Positions 1 to 8,476 of a DNA stretch of 8,585 nucleotides are shown piece by piece. Source of the stretch: Desulfovibrio sp. (GTDB lineage Bacteria; Desulfobacterota; Desulfovibrionia; Desulfovibrionales; Desulfovibrionaceae); the NCBI GenBank assembly GCA_031255035.1, contig JAIRTI010000197.1, positions 1 to 8,585 on the forward strand. The letters run 5' to 3'. Positions within the stretch are counted from its first letter, which is position 1; every line of letters begins with the position of its first letter. The notes under the pieces were generated by a model. The model had not been told where the DNA came from, ran no database searches, and saw only the letters and a program-made list of their open reading frames with translations. The position numbers and the translations under genes are program-made.

Positions 1-3468
<3,468 letters not shown>

Positions 3469-3488
3469 AGCGGACTGACTTTGCAATA

Positions 3489-3520
3489 CAATGCCTCCGG
3501 CCGCCGGAGGCATTGCCTTT
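3489..3520 (+). terminator. Probable rpoC Rho-independent terminator
   Basis: A perfect 12-bp stem pairs 3489-3500 with 3504-3515 around a 3-nt loop, starting 20 nt after the rpoC stop. A short CCTTT follows. The poor T tract makes it a weaker intrinsic terminator than a textbook one. The stem also fits as a symmetric relative of the dispersed repeat at 4098-4141: the minus-strand reading of 3499-3522 is identical over 24 nt to 4098-4121. Confidence 0.65.
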
Positions 3521-3556
3521 CAATCTGCCCCCCCGCAGCCTGACCGGAAAATTGTC

Positions 3557-3590
3557 GGCTCTTCGCAGTGCCGGGGCACCGCGAAGAGCC
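3557..3590. terminator. Strong hairpin, possible back-up or bidirectional terminator
   Basis: A perfect 10-bp stem (GGCTCTTCGC at 3557-3566 with its complement at 3581-3590) is followed, after one A/C mismatch, by GTGC/GCAC and a CGGG loop. On the plus strand it is trailed by TTGTGTTG, on the minus strand by GACAATTTT. It could therefore end read-through from either direction. It might instead be the 3' domain of a structured RNA together with the next hairpin, which begins 4 nt later. Confidence 0.45.
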
Positions 3591-3593
3591 TTG

Positions 3594-3636
3594 TGTTGCC
3601 GGGAAGTAAGGGGGGGTTTACTAAGAACCGGCAACA
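3594..3636. other. Bipartite hairpin with a G7 loop
   Basis: A 9-bp stem (TGTTGCCGG, 3594-3602, with 3628-3636) encloses an asymmetric internal loop (GA / AAGAA). Inside is a 5-bp stem AGTAA/TTACT (3605-3609 with 3618-3622) capped by seven G and one T. It directly adjoins the preceding hairpin, so the two could stack. The pairings are visible in the sequence; any function as a non-coding RNA or terminator is inference. Confidence 0.4.
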
Positions 3637-3654
3637 TTCGCCGTCAATCTCGCT

Positions 3655-3816
3655 ATGGTCGGTTCAAAGCGCGCCGACAGAACGCGGTATCTTGGGTTCG
3701 TAAGTCATCTTGAGGCCTTTGCTGCCGTCCCGTCGTTCATGGACATGGCATATGCCTACAATACACTATATATAATTTTTTGCCAGCACCAAGAGGAAGA
3801 TTCCGGGGCAATTTGA
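3655..3816 (+). CDS. Doubtful short open frame (53 aa), unassigned
   Basis: An ATG-to-TGA frame of 53 codons; the frame is open back to the TAA at 3622-3624. The translation has mixed, protein-like composition (it includes RADRTRYLGF and SHLEAFAAV) rather than the Arg/Ser/Pro-rich look of a GC-rich shadow frame. I recognise no family. Against it: no Shine-Dalgarno sequence precedes the ATG, third positions are much less GC-biased than in the neighbouring genes, and the 3' half runs into the AT-rich patch. It may be a tiny gene, the decayed remnant of a foreign gene, or chance. Confidence 0.15.
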   Translation: MVGSKRADRTRYLGFVSHLEAFAAVPSFMDMAYAYNTLYIIFCQHQEEDSGAI

Positions 3817-3860
3817 AAAAATTGTCAGATAATGCTTGTAGTATATGAAGAATGATAAAA
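3757..3860. promoter_or_regulatory. AT-rich patch with promoter-like hexamers on both strands
   Basis: This is the only clearly AT-rich stretch in the window. On the plus strand, TTGTCA (3822-3827) sits 16 nt before TATGAA (3844-3849), and a TATAAT occurs at 3771-3776 without a good -35. On the minus strand, TATAGT (complement of 3765-3770) sits 16 nt after a poor TTGGTG (complement of 3787-3792). A 6-bp stem with a GAAA tetraloop spans 3809-3824. No gene begins nearby in either direction, so any transcript would be non-coding. AT richness alone produces such hexamers. Confidence 0.2.
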
Positions 3861-3934
3861 AGAGTTCCGGCGTGGCGGGCCTGCCGACGCCATCAGACGC
3901 AAGCGCTGGAGAGGTGGGTGCTGCGAAAGACAAA

Positions 3935-3964
3935 AGCCGCGCGCCAAATCAACGGCGCGCGGCT
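3935..3964 (-). terminator. Rho-independent terminator serving the leftward acyltransferase gene
   Basis: A perfect, very GC-rich 11-bp stem (3935-3945 with 3954-3964) has an 8-nt loop. Read on the minus strand it is followed by a T-rich run (TTTGTCTTT), the classic intrinsic arrangement. The plus-strand side has no T tract, so it acts leftward. It is the best terminator downstream of the acyltransferase gene, about 325 nt past its stop. Confidence 0.65.
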
Positions 3965-3990
3965 CGGCAGTTCTGAGTAAACACTGATTC

Positions 3991-4050
3991 GGAGCATTTC
4001 ACACATGAAATGCTCCGCGGGGATTTGTCCGCAAATCCTTGCCGCGAAAC
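3991..4050 (+). repeat. Double-palindrome repeat, copy 1
   Basis: Two hairpins lie in tandem. The first is an 11-bp stem GGAGCATTTCA (3991-4001 with 4006-4016; the flanking C3990/G4017 can add a pair). The second is a 7-bp stem GGATTTG (4021-4027 with 4032-4038) with loop TCCG; outer CGCGG/CCGCG pairs (4016-4020 with 4042-4046) can extend it. Over about 60 nt the unit matches the complement of 5264-5322 with six differences, one of them a 1-nt gap. The similarity stops abruptly after the shared CCGCG-AAC. It resembles a dispersed extragenic palindromic element; genome-wide copy number cannot be seen here. Confidence 0.8.
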
Positions 4051-4097
4051 CGGCAATTCTCATTATGAGCTTTTTGCGGCCGCCCATTCGCCGACTG

Positions 4098-4141
4098 TGA
4101 AAGGCAATGCCTCCGGCGGCCGGGGCGCTGCCCCGGACCCC
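4098..4141 (+). repeat. REP-like GC-rich extragenic repeat
   Basis: The unit begins TGAAAGGCAATGCCTCCGG, continues CGGCC, and ends in a 7-bp hairpin CCGGGGC/GCCCCGG (4120-4126 with 4130-4136, loop GCT) followed by an ACCCC tail. Its first 24 nt recur exactly, inverted, in the rpoC terminator (3499-3522). From general familiarity, GCCTCCGGCGGCC followed by GGG-GCT-CCC is a common extragenic motif of Desulfovibrio-type genomes. It starts only about 47 nt after the copy 1 double palindrome and may form one composite unit with it. Confidence 0.65.
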
Positions 4142-4228
4142 TCAGTTTGGGTTCCGGCTGCGCATAGCAACAGCGCACCACTCCAGCCACCCAATCGCCG
4201 GGTCCAGGGCCGGCAAGGTCCTGGCGGG

Positions 4229-4245
4229 TGTGGGCAGAGCCCACA
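4229..4245 (-). other. Small hairpin just past the acyltransferase stop
   Basis: A perfect 7-bp stem TGTGGGC/GCCCACA with a 3-nt AGA loop lies 44 nt beyond the acyltransferase stop codon on the minus strand. No T tract follows in either direction, so it is more likely an mRNA 3'-end stabiliser or a chance stem than an intrinsic terminator. Confidence 0.3.
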
Positions 4246-4289
4246 TGCGATCAAATTGGCTTCGACAACAGAAAAACCGCGGCGCTGCC

Positions 4290-5126
4290 CTAGTGCCCGG
4301 AATCGTCGCCATTCACGGGCAGACCCCACTCGCGCGCGTGTTCCGAGACGAAGTTCCAGACAGCCGCGTGCTCCGCTTTACCGTTTCCGGTGACGCGCAG
4401 GGGTTCGCCGAAAGCGAAGCGAACGGGCTTCGCCGGGTCGAGCCCTCCGTAATCTTTGATATATTTACCATTTTTCCAGGCGTCGGTACGCAAGGCAAAG
4501 GGAATCACCGGCACTCCGGCGCGTTTGGCAAGCTTCACGCCGATGCTGTTGAACAGTGCCGGGTCCAGCGCCGTGCTGCGTGTGCTTTGAGGAAAAACAA
4601 CAACGGAGATGCCCTTTGCCAGCCGTTCCGCCCCGTCCTCCAGCACCGCCGCCAGGTCCTGCCTCGGATTTTGCCTGTGAACGACTATGGGGTCGCGGCT
4701 TTTCAGCACCGGTCCGAACCAGGGGTACTTGAGCAGGCTGTCTTTCACCACAAAGGTAACATTCCGCCGAGGCTGGATAAATACGGGCAGCACAAAGGTT
4801 TCAAGGGTGCTCATGTGGTTGCCGATGAACACGCACGGGCCGTCCGGCTTGTCGATGTTGTCCAGCCCTTGGACATGGAATTTTACGCCGCAGTATTCGA
4901 GCAGGCGCAGGGTGCGCAGGCTCCCCTGCGCCCATTCCTTGCCGTAATAGGTCCCGGCGCAGGCAAGGGAACCTTCGTGGCGGATGATGTCAAAAACGTA
5001 CCAGGAATAAAAAAAAGACGGCAGCCGGGATGCCCAGAACCCCTCCAGACCCGGCGGCGTCTGGTAGCTATCCAGGGGAAAGGGGATCTCGCCCAGGGAA
5101 ATTTCCTTGTATTGAAAGGGGGGCAT
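4290..5126 (-). CDS. PlsC-like lysophospholipid/glycerolipid acyltransferase with variant motifs
   Basis: A 278-residue member of the PlsC/LPLAT superfamily, which moves acyl chains onto lysophosphatidate or related acceptors at the inner membrane. The core runs from about residue 82 to 245. Motif I reads NHMSTLET, with H104 and Glu109 where the family usually has HX4D. The substrate-binding motif reads FPQSTRS (178-184) instead of the usual FPEGTRS. Motif IV is VPVIPFAL (205-212). The first 80 residues include an aromatic stretch (FFYSWYVF) that may sit on the membrane, but there is no clear signal peptide. I place the start at ATG 5126 because GGAG lies 6 nt upstream. The frame stays open to an ATG at 5303, but that extension reads through repeat DNA and has low-complexity composition. 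It could be a 1-acylglycerol-3-phosphate acyltransferase or a paralogue with another acceptor; the motif changes prevent a firm choice. Confidence 0.85.
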   Translation of the reverse strand: MPPFQYKEISLGEIPFPLDSYQTPPGLEGFWASRLPSFFYSWYVFDIIRHEGSLACAGTYYGKEWAQGSLRTLRLLEYCGVKFHVQGLDNIDKPDGPCVFIGNHMSTLETFVLPVFIQPRRNVTFVVKDSLLKYPWFGPVLKSRDPIVVHRQNPRQDLAAVLEDGAERLAKGISVVVFPQSTRSTALDPALFNSIGVKLAKRAGVPVIPFALRTDAWKNGKYIKDYGGLDPAKPVRFAFGEPLRVTGNGKAEHAAVWNFVSEHAREWGLPVNGDDSGH

Positions 5127-5204
5127 GGCTTTCTCCGCTTGATGTCCCGGCAGCCGGGGGAAGGTGCGCCGACAATCGGGCGCGGCGCCGTGGACGCGTT
5201 GCGT

Positions 5205-5233
5205 CCTATAGCAATTAACGCCTGAAACAGTTC
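5205..5233 (-). promoter_or_regulatory. Possible promoter of the acyltransferase gene
   Basis: Read on the minus strand, TGC-TATAGG gives an extended -10 (hexamer complement of 5205-5210), with a weak GAACTG -35 (complement of 5228-5233) 17 nt upstream. It would start transcription about 70 nt before the ATG. The GGACGC/GCGTCC stem (5192-5206) overlaps the -10 edge and start region. The gap to rarA and the intervening repeat suggest separate transcription, but the -35 match is poor. Confidence 0.25.
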
Positions 5234-5263
5234 GCTTACGGCGGGCAGGGTCCGCCTGCTCCT

Positions 5264-5322
5264 GTTGCGCGGCAGGATTTGCGGACAAATCCTTGCAGAG
5301 CATTTCACGTGTGAAATGCTCC
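5264..5322 (-). repeat. Double-palindrome repeat, copy 2 (inverted relative to copy 1)
   Basis: An 8-bp stem AGGATTTG (5274-5281 with 5286-5293, loop CGGA) and an 11-bp stem GAGCATTTCAC (5298-5308 with 5311-5321) make the same two-hairpin unit as 3991-4050 on the opposite strand. One copy-specific change (A to G in the first loop) gives a CACGTG core. It starts 20 nt past the rarA stop on the minus strand. It may therefore cap the 3' end of the rarA mRNA, although no T tract follows. Confidence 0.8.
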
Positions 5323-5342
5323 AGGGGCTTGTCGTCAGCCTG

Positions 5343-6563
5343 TCATTTTTTCTTTCCCTGGGCGGCCACCTTTTTCCACCAGGCGCTGTGCGGCACCTCG
5401 GCCCCGGCGTTTTTGGGAAAATAAAACTGGCGTCCGGCCAGGGCTTCGGGCAGATAGTCCTGGGCCACCCAGGCATCGGGAAAGTTATGCGGATACTGGT
5501 AGCCCTTGCCGTAGCCCCATTCTTTTTGCAATCGCGTCGACGGATTGCGCAAATGCAAAGGCACCGACGCCGGGCCGACCGCCTTGACCTCGCGTGCGGC
5601 GTTGACATACGCGGCATAGGCCGAATTGCTCTTGCGGGCCATGGCGAGGTACAGCGCGGTTTCCGCCATGGGCAGGTAGCCTTCCGGCATGCCCACAAGC
5701 TCCACGGCCTGATGGCAGGCGACGGCCAGGGGCAGGGCGGCCGGGTCGGCAAGGCCGACATCCTCGGCGGCGGAAAGTATCAGACGGCGGCAGACGAAGC
5801 GGGGGTCTTCCCCGCCCTCCAGCAGGCAGGCCAGGTAGTAGATCGCGGCGTCCGGGTCGCTGCCGCGAATGGACTTGATCAGGGCCGAGGCCAGTTCATA
5901 GTGCTTGTCGCCCTGTTTATCATGCCGGGCGATCATTTCCGGCAGAGCGTTTTTTATGCCGTCGTGGCTTTTCTCTTCGTCCGGCAGCGCCGCGATATAT
6001 TCGATCAGGTTGAGCAGGGTTCTGGCGTCGCCGCCGCTCAGGGAGGTGAGCAATTCCAGAGTTTCCGGCTCAAGGCCAAAGCCCATGGCCTCGGCGCCGC
6101 GCATGCCCAGTTGCGCCAGGTCCTGGCGGCTCAAGGGCCGCAGCCGCAACACGTGCAGCCGGGACAAGAGCTGCGCCGTTATGCTGAAGGACGGATTCTC
6201 CGTCGTGGTGGCGATGAGCGTGAGTTCGCCGCTTTCCAGCAGCGGCAGAAAAAAATCCTGCTGGGCTTTGGAAAAACGGTGTAATTCGTCCAGAATGAGC
6301 ACATCCGTGCCGGAAAGCATGCGGCGCAACTGCTGGATGCCGGCCTCGGGCGCGCTGATGCGGGTGACCTTGCGCCCGTGCGATCTGGCCAGAAGCAGCG
6401 CCAGCGTCGACTTGCCGGACCCTGGCGGACCGAAAAAAAGAAGACTGGGGAGCCGTTCGGCCCGCAGCAGATTATCCAGCTTGGCGCGCAGGTGCTCCTG
6501 CCCGACAAAAAGGCCCAGTTCGGCAGGACGCAGCCGTTCCGGCAACGGAGCGAGAATGCTCAT
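5343..6563 (-). CDS. rarA: RarA/MgsA family replication-associated recombination AAA+ ATPase
   Basis: A 406-residue clamp-loader-like AAA+ ATPase that acts at stalled or gapped replication forks; E. coli RarA is somewhat longer (447). Visible in order: Walker A GPPGSGKS (45-52), Walker B LILDELHRF (89-97) followed by the RarA-typical SKAQQDFFLPLLE, sensor 1 TTTENPSF (119-126), a candidate arginine finger R135 in LLSRLHVL, and sensor 2 GGDARTLLNL (178-187). The C-terminal oligomerisation region ends with the family signature KEWGYGKGYQYPHNF (347-361), which separates RarA from RuvB and DnaX. Start ATG 6563 is chosen because it overlaps the rsmE stop as ATGA and has GAGG 8 nt upstream inside rsmE; the in-frame extension to 6620 is shadow. 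A double-palindrome repeat follows its stop by 20 nt. Confidence 0.96.
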   Translation of the reverse strand: MSILAPLPERLRPAELGLFVGQEHLRAKLDNLLRAERLPSLLFFGPPGSGKSTLALLLARSHGRKVTRISAPEAGIQQLRRMLSGTDVLILDELHRFSKAQQDFFLPLLESGELTLIATTTENPSFSITAQLLSRLHVLRLRPLSRQDLAQLGMRGAEAMGFGLEPETLELLTSLSGGDARTLLNLIEYIAALPDEEKSHDGIKNALPEMIARHDKQGDKHYELASALIKSIRGSDPDAAIYYLACLLEGGEDPRFVCRRLILSAAEDVGLADPAALPLAVACHQAVELVGMPEGYLPMAETALYLAMARKSNSAYAAYVNAAREVKAVGPASVPLHLRNPSTRLQKEWGYGKGYQYPHNFPDAWVAQDYLPEALAGRQFYFPKNAGAEVPHSAWWKKVAAQGKKK

Positions 6564-7297
6564 GATTGCTGCCTCGCCCACCAGGCCAGGCCCAGCGTGA
6601 GCACCGCCGCCGTTTCCCAACGCAAAACGCGGTCTCCCAGGCTGACCGCAACGGCCCCGGCCGCGACGAGCGCAGCGGCCTCGCGCTGCGAAAAGCCGCC
6701 CTCGGGCCCCACTATCAGGAGCAGTCTGCCCGACTCTCCCGGAGGAAAAAGCAGGTCCTCACGTTTCAGGTGCCGCCCTTGCGTGTCACCCTCGTATAAA
6801 ACAAAGGTCTTGTCGAACTCAGGCAGCCTGGCGATCAAACCCGCCACGCCGTTGGAGATCATGGTCAGGGACGGAATGTGCGAGCTTTCGCACTGTTTGG
6901 CCCCGGTAATAAGGGCCGAAACCCACCGGCTTTTCCCGGACTCGGGCAAAGACGCCTGGCTGTGGTCACCCTGCCAGAACCAGACGGCGGAAGCTTCAAG
7001 TTCCACGGTTTTTTCCATGAACCAGCCCCGGCGCAGGGCCTTGGAAAATCCGGCGGCCAGAGTGCAGCGCACCAGGGGGGCGGCGGTCCGGCTTTCCGAC
7101 AGCATGGACAGTTGAACCGCTGACTTATGCAGCGCTTCAACCGTGAAAAGCCCGTGACGGCCCTGCCCGTCAAAGAGCCGAACCTCAGCGCCCTTTTTCA
7201 GACGCAGAACCCGTGCCAGATGCCCGGATTCGCCTTCGTCGAGGGTGAACGGAGGGTTCCAGGCTTCGGGGGCAAGGTAAAAGCTATGTAACGGCAT
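6560..7297 (-). CDS. rsmE: 16S rRNA (uracil(1498)-N3)-methyltransferase
   Basis: A 245-residue SPOUT-class methyltransferase, close to the 243 of E. coli RsmE, which methylates U1498 of 16S rRNA with S-adenosylmethionine. The N-terminal PUA-like region includes GHLARVLRLKKGAEVRLFDG (25-44). Then comes MEKTVEL (94-100, the usual EKATELG position), and the C-terminal trefoil knot contains LIVGPEGGFSQRE (194-206) and LGDRVLRWETA (220-230), the cofactor-binding signature. Trp replaces the more usual Thr in the LRTETA core; the fold signature is otherwise intact. ATG 7297 is preferred by family length. A TTG at 7321 would add eight residues, and neither start has a strong ribosome-binding site. 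It starts 60 nt after the gcvT stop and overlaps rarA by 4 nt. Confidence 0.95.
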   Translation of the reverse strand: MPLHSFYLAPEAWNPPFTLDEGESGHLARVLRLKKGAEVRLFDGQGRHGLFTVEALHKSAVQLSMLSESRTAAPLVRCTLAAGFSKALRRGWFMEKTVELEASAVWFWQGDHSQASLPESGKSRWVSALITGAKQCESSHIPSLTMISNGVAGLIARLPEFDKTFVLYEGDTQGRHLKREDLLFPPGESGRLLLIVGPEGGFSQREAAALVAAGAVAVSLGDRVLRWETAAVLTLGLAWWARQQS

Positions 7298-7336
7298 GGC
7301 GTTTTCACGGTCGGCGCGCAACAGGCGTCATGAAAT

Positions 7337-7350
7337 CCGGGTTATCCCGG
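7337..7350 (-). other. Short hairpin in the gcvT-rsmE gap
   Basis: A 5-bp CCGGG/CCCGG stem with a 4-nt loop lies in the 60-nt gap between gcvT and rsmE and, on the minus strand, is followed by only ATTT. It is too weak to be a confident terminator. It may be a processing or attenuation site, or chance in GC-rich DNA; read-through into rsmE is expected. Confidence 0.2.
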
Positions 7351-7357
7351 CGTGAGA

Positions 7358-8446
7358 TCACAAGAGCGCGGCGCGGGCCGTACCCCCCTTGTAAAAGGGC
7401 AGTTGAGCGGCCCTGGCCGGCAATTCGGCCTTGGCCGCGCGAACGACATAGTCCGGGGCGTCCGCCGCTTCCCGCGCGATATAGGCCAGAGCGATGGAAT
7501 GGCCGACCGAAGGGCCGTAGGAACCGCTGGTGACGACCCCGACTTCCTTGCCGTCAAGCAACACCACATCGCCATGCCGGGCGCTTCTGCGTCCGGGAAT
7601 CGCCAGCGCCGTCAGCTTGTTGCGGATAAGCCGCGATCCCTCGCCGCCGACATACGGCGCCTGCGAGGTCAGCATGGCGGCGTACCCGGCTTCCGCCGGG
7701 CTATGCGCTTCATCCAGGTCCTGTCCGTTCAGCGGCAGGCCGACTTCAAGGCGCAGGGTGTCGCGGGCGCCAAGTCCCACGGGCAGGACCCGGTCGTCGG
7801 CGGTCAGGATTTCCCACAAGAAAAGGGCCTTGTCCGAGGGGCAGTAAATCTCGACGCCCAGTTCGCCCGTATAGCCGGTGCGGCTTATCAGCAGGGGCGA
7901 GCCGTCAAAGGTTCCCTCCTCGGTAAAGCCGAAGTACGGCAGACGCCGCCAGGGGCCGGGCACGCGTTCTTCAAGCACGGCAAAGGAGTCAGGACCTTGC
8001 AGGTCTATTTTGGCTGTGGCGTTGGAAATATCTTCAAGCAGCAGAGAGCCGCCGACGCGCTCCTTGAAATCCTCAAGGTCGGAAGCGCGGCAGCCGGCGT
8101 TGACGACGGCCATGAAGCGATCGTCGCGCAGCCGGTATATGATCAGGTCGTCCTTGATGCCGCCGCGTTCGTTGAGCAGGAAGCCGTAGCGGCAGCGGCC
8201 GGGTTTCAGTGTGGCGATATTGACGGTCACGGCCAGCCCCAGGACCTCGGCGGCTTTTTTCCCTTCCATGATAAATTCGCCCATATGGCAGATATCGAAA
8301 AGGCCGGCTTTTTCACGAGTATGCGTATGCTCGGCCAGGATACCCGCACTGTATTGGATAGGCATGTTCCAGCCCGCGAAGGGGGCCATTTTCGCGCCGT
8401 GGGCAAGATGCCATTCGGCAAGGGGAGTCTGCAATAACGATGTCAC
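7358..8446 (-). CDS. gcvT: Glycine cleavage system T protein (aminomethyltransferase)
   Basis: A 362-residue T protein, near the family's usual 364. It transfers the methylene carbon of the aminomethyl-lipoyl H protein to tetrahydrofolate and releases ammonia. Landmarks are MAPFAGWNMPIQY (20-32), FDICHMGE (50-57), GGIKDDLIIYR (95-105) with the Asp pair containing the expected catalytic Asp, RTGYTGELGVEIY (189-201), GLGARDTLRLE (224-234) and the C-terminal VTSGSYGPSVGHSIALAY (305-322). These favour a true GcvT over the folate-binding YgfZ paralogue. The start is set at GTG 8446, with GAGAGG 7 nt upstream. Another in-frame GTG at 8452 lies only 1 nt from that site and is less likely. It begins 30 nt after the preceding gene's stop, so it is probably in an operon. 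No gcvH or gcvP is in the window; they must lie elsewhere or further upstream. Confidence 0.96.
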   Translation of the reverse strand: MTSLLQTPLAEWHLAHGAKMAPFAGWNMPIQYSAGILAEHTHTREKAGLFDICHMGEFIMEGKKAAEVLGLAVTVNIATLKPGRCRYGFLLNERGGIKDDLIIYRLRDDRFMAVVNAGCRASDLEDFKERVGGSLLLEDISNATAKIDLQGPDSFAVLEERVPGPWRRLPYFGFTEEGTFDGSPLLISRTGYTGELGVEIYCPSDKALFLWEILTADDRVLPVGLGARDTLRLEVGLPLNGQDLDEAHSPAEAGYAAMLTSQAPYVGGEGSRLIRNKLTALAIPGRRSARHGDVVLLDGKEVGVVTSGSYGPSVGHSIALAYIAREAADAPDYVVRAAKAELPARAAQLPFYKGGTARAALL

Positions 8447-8453
8447 GGACACA

Positions 8454-8459
8454 CCTCTC
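8454..8459 (-). promoter_or_regulatory. Ribosome-binding site deciding the gcvT start
   Basis: GAGAGG on the minus strand lies 7 nt before GTG 8446 but only 1 nt before GTG 8452. The spacing favours the downstream GTG, giving a protein two residues shorter than the longest frame. Confidence 0.6.
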
Positions 8460-8476
8460 GGTTAAATATGTATGGA

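Larger units (their letters stand above)
3469..4289. other. Gene-poor convergent intergenic region rich in hairpins and repeats
   Basis: This stretch of about 820 bp lies between the converging 3' ends of rpoC and the acyltransferase gene. I find no convincing protein gene in it. From left to right it holds the rpoC terminator hairpin, two adjoining large hairpins, a weak 53-codon open frame, an AT-rich patch with a GAAA-capped stem (3809-3824), a minus-strand terminator, a double-palindrome repeat, a REP-like element, and a small hairpin just past the acyltransferase stop. The longer open frames here run through hairpin arms or repeats and have no protein-family motifs. Confidence 0.8.

Noticed and set aside
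3661..3705. GGTTCAAAG and GGGTTCGTAAG resemble tRNA T-arm sequences
   Set aside because: No acceptor stem, anticodon arm or D arm can be assembled around either.
3520..3708. Minus-strand frame with an internal TGA (MTYEPKIPRSVGAL, TGA, then 47 codons), considered as a selenoprotein
   Set aside because: There is no recognisable selenoprotein family, no convincing stem-loop immediately after the TGA, and the downstream part is the two large hairpins translated. The TGA is more simply a stop.
3491..3713. Plus-strand open frames of 66-70 codons after rpoC
   Set aside because: They start inside the terminator hairpin and read through the two large hairpins; composition is Arg/Ser/Gly-rich without motifs or a ribosome-binding site.
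4107..5225. Long plus-strand open frame (372 codons) opposite the acyltransferase
   Set aside because: It mirrors the acyltransferase gene and begins inside the REP-like repeat. It is His/Arg/Gly-rich without family motifs, while the minus-strand protein has clear PlsC motifs and a ribosome-binding site.
5127..5260. Alternative minus-strand frame upstream of the acyltransferase reading VSELFQALIAIGRNAS, considered as a frameshifted N-terminus or small gene
   Set aside because: It has no usable start codon near its protein-like part and runs out of frame into the acyltransferase. The ATG at 5126 has a good GGAG site and the family length fits without it.
3991..5322. The inverted repeats as terminal repeats of an insertion sequence
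   Set aside because: The bracketed gene is an acyltransferase, not a transposase. I see no target-site duplication next to the copies, and each copy is itself a double palindrome, more like REP elements than IS ends.
5265..6284. Plus-strand open frame (339 codons) opposite rarA, starting in repeat copy 2
   Set aside because: It is an antisense shadow of rarA; its N-terminus (RICGQILAEHF) is simply the repeat read in another frame, also found in the frame across copy 1.
7352..8437. Long plus-strand open frame (361 codons) opposite gcvT
   Set aside because: It is the antisense shadow of GC-rich gcvT; the minus-strand protein carries all GcvT landmarks.
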